From assembly GCF_905147365.1 (NCBI RefSeq), contig NC_056422.1, positions 6,512,501-6,576,500 of the forward strand: 64,000 nucleotides of DNA, in the 5' to 3' direction. A program made the position numbers and the translations under genes. Position 1 is the stretch's first letter. Each line of letters opens with the position of its first letter. Source of the stretch: Aricia agestis. Lineage: Eukaryota; Arthropoda; Insecta; Lepidoptera; Lycaenidae. Below are positions 10,673 to 21,492 of this stretch, one piece after another. The notes beneath the pieces were generated by a model. It searched no databases, was not told the DNA's origin, and saw nothing but the letters and a program-made list of their open reading frames with translations.

Positions 10673-13490
10673 ATGGCAAATGAATTTCTATAACGAATAA
10701 AAAAACTATTTGCGACAGAGTACATGCATTTCATCAAAAAGATCTATTAGTGCTTATGACAATAGTAAAAACTTGATTAAAGTGTAAAGAGTACTTTGGA
10801 CCGTTGGACGTACAATACCAATAATGGAGGCACTCGAACTGAATAGCTCGACCATTGTAAGCTCATCCAATAAAGCACAAAGCTCGAACAAAAACATTCC
10901 AACTTGTGTTCTGTGTCATTTCAAAGGTCATTTGAAAATTTAAAATCTTCACGACCGTAACTAGTGTATCTGAAGTGTTAACTGTGTATTTTATAAATTT
11001 TCACACATTTCAAAGCAAGAAAATATACTAAGATCACAATATGTCACAATTTATTCGTCATAAAAACTAGGATTCTTCCTTATAAGTAATATAAGTATTA
11101 TGAAAATTGTTTTGATTACCTGATTTTTATGACAAAAAAAAATAAATTATAAGCTTTTGAGAATTTTCAAAGAAGTAGATTAGCTACTTAAATTGAGTGT
11201 TAATTTTAAATACTTGTTTCTTATTTTCATACTCAGCTATTTAATATGCCATTTTATTATTTATTATAACATCAGTTATATTTATCATAATAATATTTTA
11301 AAATGTTCCGAGTTTAATAATTATTTTAGCAGGCTAACGGGGTTTCGTGTGGAAAATTGATGGGCAATTTAGTCTACAGTCTATTCCTTAGTCCTTAATC
11401 CAACATTATCTTTCGGCTCTGAGGTGTCTGCGTCGTTAGTTTAACAGCCTGGAATAATCGTTTGGTGATTTGGCTAAGCACCCACGTGAAATATTTCTCC
11501 TCAGAATTCGTTATTTGGTATAAGAATACCGAATAATTACACTTTATTTTGATAATGTCAAAACATTATATTATTGCTAATTATTTATCAAAACGACGAG
11601 ATAACCCACAAAATTTTATACAAAAATAACATTTTTAAATATGAAGTTTTGTGCATCCTCTAGACTCGAGACTATCCGTTAGTATTATAGGTCCTATAGA
11701 CTGTAGGACCTATAAATACCTGGAATATACGTGGTGTGACTATATAAAATATTTTGTAGTTACATTTATTTACTTTCAATCGATTTTTTTATTTTAAAAA
11801 GTCCCTACCTGCTTACTGCTTAGACGTACAGCCATAAAAATTCTAATTGTGTAATCTCATAGAACTGGTCCGGAGGTCGTTGCCCCATGGGGTGCAGGGA
11901 TGATTATCACTCCAGTGTTTACTCCTTTGTACCCATTGTTATGCACTTGTCCACCTCGTGCTTGTTTTCTTAATGTCATACAGAGTGTAACTGTAAGAGT
12001 TTAATTTTTTATTGCTGTACCTCTAGTAATTAATTGCTGGTTCTTGGCTAGCAAAATAAAGATTTTGCTAATTTACCTTTATTATAATGTAGGAATTAGG
12101 ATGTATTCGTAATTCTTGTAGTGGATAGCCTATTCGTCACTTATCAGGAAGTGATAAAACTGCTGTCGTTTTTCGGTTTACGTGTTCGGTTGTTTGTATT
12201 TCTTGTACTAATCAGTGATATACGATTATTTGGTATTTCTCTTTAGATGTGTTAAATAAAATCCTATAACTAAGTGTAAAATAATAATAAGTAATAGCAA
12301 TAAGTTTTAAATTTTAGGGATAACTTAACCACACTTACCTACCAAAGAAATTATTCCTTAAACTTTTTTAGCTAAAAACAACTATGAACACTCTATACAA
12401 CGCGATCATCTTGGTCATATTAGCATGAAATAGCATAATGTAATAGAGTTAACTGTGTGAATAACAGCATCCCTTTGTGTGCTATTGTCGTTTTGTGAGA
12501 AAGTCTTACTGGGTCATGTGTACCATTGTCCCATGTCCACTGGTTTACCCTAAAGATAAAAGGTGGATTCTTTTTGAATTCATAAGTTACCAGTGTTATG
12601 AACCTATGACGTCACAGTTTATTGTACGAGGATTATAAAGAGGATAATACAGTATTCATGTAATATCAGGGATCTAGTTTAAAGTTTTTCTTTTATTTCA
12701 TTTGCATAGGTATTTGAAACGAAAAAAATTTTGGCCCTGTTTTAAGTTTACTAAAGACTATTGCAGAATATATTTTTCTTAATTGATACTTAAAGTAAGT
12801 TAAATTGTTTGCACTTCTTCACAGGCAAAATATATTAAAGTAGCTGTAATTGTAGTTTTTACAAAATATATTGTGTAAATTGTAAAATAATGGCTTTGTG
12901 TTACTACGTAATATATTTTTGTATTTCTAAACTCTTTGTATGAAATAATGTATTAAAATTATCCTTGGTGCGAAAACCTATGATAGATAACAAAAAAAGG
13001 ATATATTATGAGCGAACAGCCCATAGACGGCCCCTTTTATTAACAAAAAAATACTCTACGAAAACTTTTTATACCAAATTTGGCAACATTATGAAACACC
13101 CTATACTCAACTTGAATTTGAAAGCTCTATCAAAACTGCTTATTACTTATTTCACAGTAAAACAACCTCCGGTTACTATGCTCTGGTATAATTTGAGAAG
13201 CCGATTCCGATACGCAATGATTGATCCTAAACATAAGTGCCACTTAACGTGTGCTTAAATAGCGGCCTCAGGCGGGGTTATAGTTGCAAATTACCGATCT
13301 TCAGGCCTTCGCTTTTGTTCTAAGCTACCGCTTTTGATCAATTTAATATTTGAAGAACCAATTTTTGAAAAAAAAAATTTAAGAATATAAATGTAAAATC
13401 ACGTTAAATCGAAAATGGACATCATAATATTATATTGCTGCCATGATTTAGTTCAGTGTTAGTTTTAGTATAAATATAATATTAAGTATG
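10673..13490. other. Long unassigned AT-rich stretch
   Basis: No recognisable gene, RNA or known repeat. A small hairpin 'tataggtccta'/'taggacctata' (11686-11714, 11-bp arms, 7-nt loop) is present. A 97-codon plus-strand frame at 12965-13258 has no motif that I recognise and lies in otherwise non-coding-looking DNA; it could be a remnant of something but I cannot name it. Confidence 0.4.
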
Positions 13491-13514
13491 TTTGTCTGTA
13501 AGATATTTATTTAT

Positions 13515-13556
13515 CTCTCCCACGTATAATAAGATATTTATCATACGTGGGAGAGC
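13515..13556. repeat. Snap-back hairpin at SINE-like 5' end
   Basis: 'ctctcccacgtat' at 13515 is the reverse complement of 'atacgtgggagag', which starts the poly-A element just downstream. The 5' terminus of the element has therefore been copied in inverted orientation about 15 nt upstream, as in template switching at the end of target-primed reverse transcription. Confidence 0.6.
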
Positions 13557-13854
13557 CATGCTTCGGCACGAATGGGCCGGCTCGACCGGAGAAATACTAC
13601 GTTCTCACAGAAAACCGACGAGAAACAGCGCTTTCGCTGTGTTTCGTCGAGTGAGTGAGTTTACCGGAGGCCCAATCCCCTACCCTATTCCCTTCCCTTT
13701 CCATCCCTACCCTCCCCTATTACCCTATTCCTTCTTAAAAGGCCGGCAACGCACCTGCAGCTCTTCTGATGCTGCAAGTGTCCATGGGCGACGAAAGTTG
13801 CTTTCCATCAGGTGACCCGTTTGCTTGTTTGCCCCCTTCTTTCATAAAAAAAAA
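13546..13854 (+). mobile_element. Poly-A-tailed SINE-like element
   Basis: A full-length plus-strand copy: 'gtgggagagccatgcttcgg' at the start, 'ggccggctcgaccgg', the pyrimidine-rich 'cctaccctattcccttccc' block, 'ctgcagctcttctgatgctg', 'catcaggtgacccgtttgct' and a tail 'ttcataaaaaaaaa'. The 107-codon frame over it is a shadow also seen in part at 56287. It is non-coding and presumably mobilised by a LINE. Confidence 0.75.
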
Positions 13855-14167
13855 TTGGCCTGCAATAAATGATAAAATAGAACCGAAATAAATAAATAAT
13901 TGAGCCTTATTCCATAAATTCGCGGGTCCCTACCTGAATGTTTTATGAAATTAAGAAATTCTCAATTATGTATTCAGGTACTTAAATTCAAACAATGAAT
14001 AAATGAAATTCGTAACTCTAAATCTCTGAACACACAGAATCAAAGGACGAACTTAATAAGGGCTTACTCTAATTACAAAAGCTTTGTTTGTGCTCGTGAA
14101 ACCAAATTACCTACTGAATAAGAGACATTAGTCGTTGAAAATTAAATAATATTACCTAAAATAATCT
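13855..14167. other. Unassigned AT-rich sequence
   Basis: No gene or repeat recognised. Confidence 0.4.
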
Positions 14168-14172
14168 TAAAC

Positions 14173-14959
14173 TGATGTGGTACCCTAACATTCCTGCATC
14201 GCGCTATCGAAGTTTTCTGAGCGCGTCGGTATATATTATACGACAGCTGAGATGTATCACGAGGGCTCCGGCCTGACCGAGCATAACACCTCGCTCGGTC
14301 GGATAATCTTCCTTTTCGGCCGCCACGAACAACGTTAAATTGGTGACCACCGACAAGAACACGCATCCTTCTGGACATCAATCATCATCAACACTCCCCG
14401 CCCATCCGCACCACGTCAGCAGACATCAAGCATAACCGGGTCGCCTCGACCATGAGCAGCGTTGGGCGTCCGCGCCGGTCGAACCCGTGTCTGTAGGCCT
14501 ACTACGAAACCGTTTTGAGACTCAACAATCGGGCGAGAATGCCGTGTCCTGCTCTAACAACGTCATTTCACGTTTGTTAGAGTAGGATGCGGCATTCTCG
14601 TTGGATTGTTTGAGTCTCAAAACGGTTTCGTGGCACAAGCCCTGGCTTGAACGGGGCAGCCATAGGCTACAACGACCGGTCAACAAGCAGAGCACGGGGT
14701 CCCTCTCCTGGTCATTGCACGCGTAGCTTCGGCCCACACCTGACAACACAAGCGCATCGAAGAATACCACAGGTCTTCGGGGGGGAGTGATGTGGCGGTA
14801 CCCACAAATCGCCTAACATTCCTGCATCGCGCTATCGAAGTTTCGGAGAACGGCAAGATATATACAACGTCTGAAATGACGTCAGTGGGCTTCGGCCTGA
14901 CCGAGCATGCTATCTCGCTCGGTCGGAAGTTCTTCCTTTTCGGCCGCCACTAACAACGT
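14173..14959 (+). mobile_element. TRIM-like LTR retrotransposon, ~787 bp
   Basis: Two direct repeats (about 14173-14335 and 14788-14959) share 'cctaacattcctgcatcgcg', 'ctatcgaagtttt', 'ctcggcctgaccgagcat'-like sequence and 'ccttttcggccgccac'. 'tggtgaccaccgac' follows the 5' LTR at 14341 and resembles a tRNA primer-binding site. A purine tract 'gggggggag' (about 14779-14787) abuts the 3' LTR. No gag or pol coding sequence is present, so it fits a terminal-repeat retrotransposon in miniature that needs another element's proteins. The primer site resembles those I associate with BEL/Pao elements, a weak inference. LTRs have diverged visibly and the 3' copy has a small insertion near its start, so it is not recent. 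Confidence 0.65.
14505..14630 (+). repeat. 126-nt stem-loop inside the TRIM-like element
   Basis: Left arm 14505-14562 and right arm 14571-14630 pair along about 58 nt with two one-base indels and a handful of mismatches, closing on an 8-nt loop 'tcatttca'. The base of the stem is 'cgaaaccgttttgagactc'. It lies between primer site and purine tract, where coding sequence would normally sit. It could be an RNA structure used for packaging, a hairpin RNA precursor, or a nested foldback MITE. Confidence 0.8.
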
Positions 14960-14964
14960 TAAAC

Positions 14965-16227
14965 TGTCACAAAATATGTTACTTAAAATCTTTGTATTAA
15001 ATAATAATTAAATTAAAACTAACGTTCTGCTAACCATGCCCTACTAGCTAATTCATTCAACGCTCCATTCGAAATAAAAATGACAGAATTACATAACAGG
15101 TATCAAAAAAATCTTGTAGCAGCAACCAGCAACCTGCGCAGTTAGCAGCTACTAACTACGCAGGTTGCTGGCTGGATGAAAAACCAGTTCATAAATTTTT
15201 AATAAATTGCAAAATGCAAATTTCAAACAGCAGGTTTTTTCCCGAAATGGGTCAGGTTTGACCCGATAAAATTCCCATCGGAATAGTGCAGATTAAACGA
15301 GATCCGACAACAATGGTACAGCTCTGACACCTTGCAGAAACCGGCTGACAAATGCTAATGGTCAATTTGAATTTGTCATTGCGTTGCAGCTAGTTGCATT
15401 TCAGATCAATTTCTGGTTGCGCTCAACCTCATTTTGACAAGTAGCAAGTTTAAAAATGGAACGCTGTGAACTAATTTGGTTACGCGAATTGCAATTTCAG
15501 CGCTGCGAAGATATAATATTTAAGATTCATTTTATAAGATTTATTTAACGTTTCACGCTATATATACTTTAGTAATCTAATTACTACTTTAAACATATCT
15601 AAATAATTATGAAAAAATCTGGTATTTGATAATAATTTACTTTTTCTGGCGTTGAATGAAATTATGTAGTTTCTTTAGCAATAAAAAGTAAAGAAACGAC
15701 GTATTTAATGGTTCATAAAGTGAAATAATTTGAATCGACGCGCGCGTTTCATAACTGAAAGCAAAGTAATTAAGTGATTAAACTGAATATGAAGACATGA
15801 GTGGATGAAGTGGGTAACTAAAAATTTGGAAACTGTCATTTTTTGCATAAAAGGAGGCTTTAGGACCAGGAAAATGATTTAAAATAAAATAAAAATGTGA
15901 AATAAATGTATAGCTTGATATTATTAGGGAAAAATGAGTATTTAATTGCTTTTATGTTGTAAAATGTTACTTACCCAGTTCATACACTAATGTTTTCAAA
16001 TATAAGTTACATGTAAAAATGTTAATTTATGTAAATTGTTGAATTACCAGATAATCCTTAATGAGAGCTATAAAGTGTATTAGGTCACTCGTTATACGAG
16101 AAGAGGCCGTAACGAACTTTCACTAATGATAATGTTTGTTTGTTTCAGGTAATACGTGTGGCGTAATATTTATATGTTATGTATAATGGACGATATTATG
16201 CCGGTTGTTCTTAGTAATAATATCATC
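14965..16227. other. Unassigned sequence
   Basis: No gene recognised. Contains a hairpin with arms 'cagcaacctgcg' / 'cgcaggttgctg' at about 15125-15170 and an AT-rich remainder. Confidence 0.4.
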
Positions 16228-16312
16228 GCTACACACCACGTCAGTCCCGTGGTGAGTTCTTGAAATACTTGTGTTACAGGTACATACCAGACATAGAAAT
16301 ATATTTAATACG
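16228..16312 (-). mobile_element. tRNA-SINE 3' fragment
   Basis: The plus strand reads 'caccacgtcagtcccgtggt' then 'acttgtgttacaggtac' and 'ccagacatagaaatatattt', which is the inverted 3' tail of the SINE family seen whole at 17080-17340 and 60335-60925. The tRNA-like head is missing, consistent with 5' truncation. Confidence 0.65.
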
Positions 16313-16325
16313 CTAGATGTTTATA

Positions 16326-16659
16326 CGTGAGAGAGCCATGCTTCGGCACGAATGGGCCGGCTCGACCGGATAAATACCACGTTCTCACAGAAAACCGGCG
16401 TGAAACAGCGCTTGCGTTGTGTTTCGCCGAGTGAGTGAGTTTACCGGAGGCCCAATCCCCTAACCCCTACCCTATTCCCTTCCCTACCCTCAACTATTCC
16501 CTTCCCTTCCCTACCCTCCCCTATTGCCCTATTCCCTCTTAAAAGGCCGGCAACGCACTTGCAGCTCTTCAGATGCTGCGAGTGTCCATGGGCGACGGAA
16601 GTTGCTTTCCATCAGGTGACCCGTTTGCTCGTTTGCCCCCTTATTTCATAAAAAAAAAA
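16326..16659 (+). mobile_element. Poly-A-tailed SINE-like element
   Basis: A full-length copy, with the start slightly altered to 'cgtgagagagccatgc', the same 'ggccggctcgaccgg' block, a longer pyrimidine minisatellite, and a tail 'ttcataaaaaaaaa'. Non-coding. It sits just beyond a fragment of the unrelated tRNA-SINE. Confidence 0.75.
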
Positions 16660-17073
16660 TATAAGCGCGTGTTTGTTGATGTCGGAGGAAGGTTGTTACG
16701 AGAAAAAATAAAAAATCCCAGGAAAATTTGATGATTTAAAAAAATCATCGTGTTCGGAAATGTGATATTTCCGATGACGTAAACTTTTTACAGTGGAAAT
16801 TTCCTTGTTATGACGGAATGATGTCTGTTGGGCCCGCTATGATACATTTGTATTGCCCAATAACATTCAAAGCATTATCTCCCCTCGGCGGGCTTGAGCC
16901 ACCACCATCAACCACTGAGTCTCGACGTCAACTCTTGTTGACTCAGGAGGTTGTTGAGTCAGGGGTTTATTTTGCTGCAAGTTAATTCCTTAATTGTCAT
17001 TGTGGTTGTTAATTTGCGCCGATGCTACAGATTTTCTTAGTTGAAATAATTGGTATTTGATAACGTTCACATT
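16660..17073. other. Unassigned sequence
   Basis: Nothing recognised besides small palindromes, for example 'ctgagtc...gactcag' near 16916-16949. Confidence 0.4.
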
Positions 17074-17340
17074 ATAATAATAATAATAATATCTATGGAC
17101 ACCACGTCAGTCTGGCCCCGTGCTAAGTACCTTAAGGACTTGTAACACAAGTCCAGTTACCAGACAACGGAAATATATATAATACATATATTTAAGATTT
17201 TTATTATACGATACACATATTTAATACACATCCATGACCCAGGAACTTTGAAAACTTTTTGTTGAGTCGGCGGGATTCAAACCCGCGACCCCCGGTTTGA
17301 GCTACCAACAGCCCACCAACTGAGCCACAGAGGTCGTTAA
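17074..17340 (-). mobile_element. Full-length tRNA-derived SINE
   Basis: On the minus strand it opens with a tRNA-like head. An A box 'tggctcagttgg' (plus 17316-17327) and a B box 'ggtttgaatcc' (plus 17273-17283) are the internal RNA polymerase III promoter. It continues with 'caacaaaaagttttcaaagt', 'atggatgtgtattaaat', a tail domain 'acgtggtgtccatagat' and a terminal (ATT)n tract at 17074-17092. It has no coding capacity. Related copies lie at 24711, 38721 and 60335. Confidence 0.8.
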
Positions 17341-17572
17341 GGGACATTATACAGGGTGTAACAAAACAAAGTCATAAAACTTAAGGATGTGTATGTTTAA
17401 AACTAGCTGCAGTAGGTATGTGCTGAAAGAGTATTTTTTATATTTTCGTATGGACGTTTCAGGGTCTTAACTGTTATCTCATATAGAAACATAAAAGTCA
17501 AAAGTGACTCTTTCAGCGCTGCTCCTTTTAAAGTAATTGCAGAGACATACATACCGTATTATCAATTTGTTT

Positions 17573-18463
17573 CAGCGTTGCCAGACGTCCCGATTTTGGC
17601 GGGACGTCCTGATTTTTTCATCAAAATTAAGTGTCCCGCGCGGGACAAGCTCAGTCCCGCTTTTCGTGAATAACTCGACTATAGAACGTGCAGCATACTG
17701 AGAAAGGTTCGTAATGGAGATAAGAGTGTGTGAGAGAGAGAGGGGTAGATTTTTTATGGCTACTTTTGCCTATTGTCACGCAAACATAATTTTAAGTCAA
17801 ATAAAGTCTTCAAATAAAAATTCGAAAACTTTTGATTTTATACTTTTTTTAGGGTTCCGTACCTCAAAAGGAAAAAACGGAACCCTTATAGGATCACTTT
17901 GTTGTCCGTCTGTCCGTCCGTCCGTCTGTCAAGACCCTTTTTCTCAGGAACGCGTGGAGGTATGAAGCTGAAATTTATATCAATTACTCAGGTCTACTGT
18001 CCCTTGAAGCTGTGAAAAAATCAAACTTCTAAGCCAACGCAATCAAAAGATACAGCCGTTTATGCCGCAAATTTTCGACACTTGCAAGGGAATCAAAACC
18101 TACAGGGTGCTTCCCGTGAACTCAGAATCTTGAAATTTGGTACGAAGCAACGTCTTATAGCATAGATAAAGGAAAAATTACGAAAACCATAAATTTTTAG
18201 TTACATCACATAATATATTTTTTTTTAATAATTTTAAACTTACTACCCATTTCCTCATAAACGCGTAGAGGTATTAAATTGAAATTCATACCAAATACTC
18301 AGGTCTATAATACCTTTAAGCTGTCGGAACCCTCGGTGCGCGAGTCCGACTCGCACTTGGCCGGTTTTTTTACTATGTTCCCGCTTTTGACGGAAGAATC
18401 CCGCTATTTTCACTAAAATTTTCCAAAGTCCCGACTTGACACAAAAAAAATTTGGCAACGCTG
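17573..18463. mobile_element. hAT-like element cagcgttgcc..., 891 bp with insertion
   Basis: Ends are 'cagcgttgccagac' and 'tttggcaacgctg'. The 8-bp flanks 'atttgttt' at 17565-17572 and 18464-18471 are identical, diagnostic of hAT. The same family is at 19244-19622 and 57690-58002 in opposite orientation. Internally it has 'gcgggacaagctcagtcccg'. Positions 17851-18364 are a later insertion of the 'gggttccgtacc' repeat. There is no transposase. Confidence 0.8.
17851..18364 (+). repeat. 'gggttccgtacc' repeat inserted in hAT copy
   Basis: It starts 'agggttccgtacctcaaaag', has a (GTCC/GTCT)n run near 17904-17930, and ends 'cgagtccgactcgcacttgg' + 'ccgg'. Comparing with the uninterrupted hAT copy at 19244-19622 shows that it inserted into a T run ('actttttttttac'). 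The repeat's borders are thus 'aggg' and 'ccgg', and the duplication is made of T residues. Confidence 0.75.
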
Positions 18464-18480
18464 ATTTGTTTTGTTACCTG

Positions 18481-19235
18481 TGTGTAATTAATATTAATTA
18501 TTTATTACGTAATAAAACTAATAATCTGTCACTAAGGACAATCCTTGAAAATTAATATCATAAATCATCCATAATGTTTTATAAATGTATACTTTGATGA
18601 TTGGAAATAACATACAACTAATTAACTTGCTAAATGGACATGTTTTCAACAAACTTGGATATTTAAAAAACTTAAAATTTGAAACATAATTTCATTAAAA
18701 ATTAAAATCACTTATTAGAATTTCGAAGTAGAAATGAAGCTTGAAAATTGAAAGTCAGAAAGCTAGCAGTTGGAAAGGTAAATTACCTTTGAACTGGGCA
18801 ATTCAAATGAGGGTCCATTTTGACCCGTAATCAACTCAACATGTGACTTTCAAAAGATTTTTCCTTCGCTTTGTCGAGTTACGTACTTACTGTAATTACG
18901 TCGTGGACAATTAGTCAAGTCAGTCAATTCAATGTGTATTTTTTGTGTAACAAATTAACTTCAGTTTTGAATGACTAGCTTAAAAAATTAATCGCATCAC
19001 CATTCACCTCGTAACGTTGCATTGGCAAGTGACCCTAGAATATCGCGGACATTATGTTCTACTAGCTGTGCCCCGCGGTATTACCTGCGGTTTATAAGGG
19101 AAAATAAATCGTTGTATTTTAATTTTTCCCACGGTAAAAAGGAACCTATTTGTTAATGCAGATTCTAGGGTATCAACTAACTTACCAAATTTTATTGAAA
19201 TTGCTCTAGCCGTATAGACATAAAGAACTAAGAAG
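18481..19235. other. Unassigned sequence
   Basis: Mostly AT-rich and unrecognised. Around 19060-19220 'actagctgtgccccgcggta' followed by 'attttattgaaattgctcta' looks like a minus-strand Helitron-like 3' fragment, but I am not sure of it. Confidence 0.4.
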
Positions 19236-19243
19236 TAACAAAC

Positions 19244-19622
19244 CAGCGTTGCCAGATTTTTTTTGTGTCAAGTCGGGACTTTCGAAAATTTTTGTGAAAA
19301 TAGCGGGATTCTTCCGTCAAAAGCGGGAACATAGTAAAAAAAAGTATAAAATCAAAAGTTTTCGAATTTTTATTTGACTTATGTCCTGTTTCACCGCTTC
19401 CTGATAAGGTGCCCGATAGGGTTATTTGACAGATTTTCCATACTCCATCTGTCAAATTAAGTGGTGGATAGCCTTACTTAATTTGACAGATTACGAACCT
19501 TTCTCAGTATGCTGCACGTACTATGGTCGAGTTATTCACGAAAAGCGGGACTGAGCTTGTCCCGCGCGGGACACTTAATTTTGATGAAAAAATCGGGACG
19601 TCCCGCCAAAATCGCAACACTG
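19244..19622. mobile_element. hAT-like MITE, 379 bp, with perfect 8-bp TSD
   Basis: Ends 'cagcgttgccagat' and 'cgcaacactg'. Flanks 'taacaaac' at 19236-19243 and 19623-19630 are identical. It shares sequence with 17573-18463 in the inverted sense ('aagcgggactgagcttgtcc'). A middle section with 'tttgacagattttccatact' and 'taatttgacagattacgaac' is particular to this copy. There is no coding sequence. Confidence 0.8.
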
Positions 19623-19664
19623 TAACAAACATACAAACACACTAACTTTCGTTTATAATATTAA

Positions 19665-20459
19665 GACCCAATTTCACCAACTTCTGTTTGTTAAATCCTA
19701 ACAAGGCATTACTTAAATTAAACAGACTGTTAAAATACTTATGTCCCACAGTAAAAATTTAACAGCGGATTAGTAAATGCAACGTTAAGTGAACAACGAG
19801 TGAATAACTTTCAATTCGTTCGTTCTTGTTATAAGGCGACGAAATTGCAATGTACAAGTTTAATACGACATGTTGGCTGCAATGTGTCATTTTCACCTTA
19901 TTCGTATAATACGTCATCTGGTAGATAATGCGACCAAATTAAAATATCACTGATCGCATACATTTGTTACACTACAATAGTTCAGATCATAATTATTAAC
20001 CTGGTAAACTACCAGGTTAATAATTATGATCTGTCAAAGCTGAAAACATGAATCATGATACAAACTTTTATTTACTTATTTCGGCTTGGTAATTTTGATA
20101 CAAGTCAGTGTATTTGCAATGTCAAGGAAAATCCGAGGGCTGAATTTTTGACAAAATGAAAATAAATAGTTATGCATAACATGAAAAATAATAAAACGTG
20201 GCGAAACATGGCGGCAACACTCAAAAGTCAAAACAGATCCTTTTATTGATATTGAATATTGTCTTTAAAAAGTTGTTGTTTTGACTATTATAACGGCCTG
20301 TTATATATTTAACGGACCTCCCCAGCAGGAATTAAAAAACACCGTGTTAGGCGATTTGACATAACATTAGCGTATGGTGGAACGCTCGATAGCTCTAACA
20401 GGCCGTTAACTGATTTAACAAGCCGTTATTTATTTAACATTGCTTGATGAAACTGGGTC
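19665..20459. mobile_element. PIF/Harbinger-like element, 795 bp
   Basis: Inverted ends 'gacccaatttcaccaa' and 'ttgatgaaactgggtc' are flanked on both sides by TAA (19662-19664 and 20460-20462), the 3-bp target choice of PIF/Harbinger. Inside the termini 'taacaaggc'/'gcctgttag'-type motifs recur on both sides. No transposase is present. It contains the palindrome at 19983-20033. Confidence 0.6.
19983..20033. repeat. Near-perfect palindrome, 24-bp arms, 3-nt loop
   Basis: Arms 19983-20006 and 20010-20033 are exact reverse complements (left starts 'cagatcataattattaacc') with loop 'aac'. Such a tight hairpin in AT-rich DNA is unlikely by chance. Confidence 0.9.
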
Positions 20460-20462
20460 TAA

Positions 20463-21016
20463 GTGTGTGACAATCTTAGCTCCCGAAGAGGAAGTGCAGT
20501 AGGTTAATTTCTTCAATTAAATAGATAACCTAAAAATGATTTACTATCCAAGTTTAACTGTTATCATACTTCATAGTACAGATTTCATGTAATTGGGGTA
20601 TTATGTGTACGGTAACAGTTCCGATTCCTGTCGATCTTATTGCTATCAATGTAAAGTTCAAATTGATGTTGTAATTATAATACACTGTGTAACTGGTTAG
20701 GCCGGAACTAAAGTTATCTATACTGCCATTTTAAGTAATGTTATGTTTGTGTGCATACTGCATAGGGTGAACTGTGAAACATGTTAAATCGGCGCGTGAC
20801 ATCTGTCCGTACCTACTAAAAATATTAAAAAATACCTCTTCGAAACTATGTTATTCTGTCCTATTCGAAACTATGTTGACTTGAAAACCGATTGTAATGA
20901 AATTAGATTATATTATTATGAAGAATGAAGAGAGATGTAGTTTAAAATAGTGTGCGATAGGTCATAAAAAGAATTCAACCAACCATACTTCCAATGATTA
21001 TTACCATAATAGAATA
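20463..21016. other. Unassigned sequence
   Basis: No gene or repeat recognised. Confidence 0.4.
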
Positions 21017-21142
21017 CTAGCTGTTTGACCGAGCTTTGCTCGGTATCTGATGAAAATTACATTTTCTAGAAATGATTCCTAGCTAATTCGATTTATCGCC
21101 CCCGAAACCCCCTATATACTAAATTTCTTGAAAATCGTATCG

Positions 21143-21143
<1 letters not shown>
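21017..21143 (-). mobile_element. Helitron-like 3' fragment (gagcaaagctcggtc type)
   Basis: The plus strand starts 'actagctgtttgaccgagct' and continues with 'atcgcccccgaaacccccta', the inverse of the copy at 1460-1617. It is cut on the right by a (TA)n run. Confidence 0.6.

Positions 21144-21145
<2 letters not shown>

Positions 21146-21200
<55 letters not shown>
21146..21200. repeat. (TA)n microsatellite
   Basis: About 27 TA units, ending at the foldback MITE, which uses a TA target. A second TA run lies at 24413-24486. Confidence 0.95.
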
Positions 21201-21201
<1 letters not shown>

Positions 21202-21204
<3 letters not shown>

Positions 21205-21492
21205 GGTGTAACAAAAATAAGTGATAATACTGTAGGGTGTGTACAAAAACAAGTGATAATACTTTAGAGTGTGTACGTGTTCCTTGTAGAGAGTTCACTG
21301 TGAAAGTAGCAGCGCTGAAAGACCAAAAATTTTTTTCACTTTTGTATGGGGAAACTCGTGATGCTCGAACTCTTGCCCATACAAAAGTGAAAAAAAATTT
21401 TGGTCTTTCAGCGCTGCTACTTTCACAGTGAACCCTCTACAAGGAACACGTACACACTCTAAAGTATTATCACTTGTTTTTGTTACACCCTG
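21202..21492. mobile_element. Foldback mariner-like MITE with duplicated left tip
   Basis: Ends 'cagggtgtaacaaaaa' and 'tttttgttacaccctg' flanked by TA. Both arms ('gtgaaagtagcagcgctgaa' and its inverse) are nearly perfect, so the transcript would fold into a long hairpin. The left tip is duplicated: 'aagtgataatact' occurs at about 21219 and again at about 21250, making this copy about 32 bp longer than those at 35399 and 59774. The open frames on both strands over it are shadows. Confidence 0.8.

Larger units (their letters stand above)
14168..14964. repeat. 5-bp target-site duplication taaac
   Basis: 'taaac' at 14168-14172 and 14960-14964 flanks the LTR element. Because the LTR ends also contain 'gttaaa', the exact boundary is uncertain by a few bases, so the duplication is probable, not proven. 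Confidence 0.5.
17352..18480. mobile_element. Foldback mariner-like MITE split by a hAT element
   Basis: A diverged member of the 'cagggtgtaac' family: left part 17352-17572 ('cagggtgtaacaaaacaaag', 'gactctttcagcgctgctcc') and right remnant 18464-18480 ('ttttgttacctg'). The element at 17573-18463 separates the last ~17 nt from the rest. Flanking TA is visible on the left. Confidence 0.65.

Noticed and set aside
17241..17340. A tRNA gene on the minus strand
   Set aside because: A and B boxes are present, but the sequence does not fold into a proper acceptor stem and continues into the SINE body and 3' tail.
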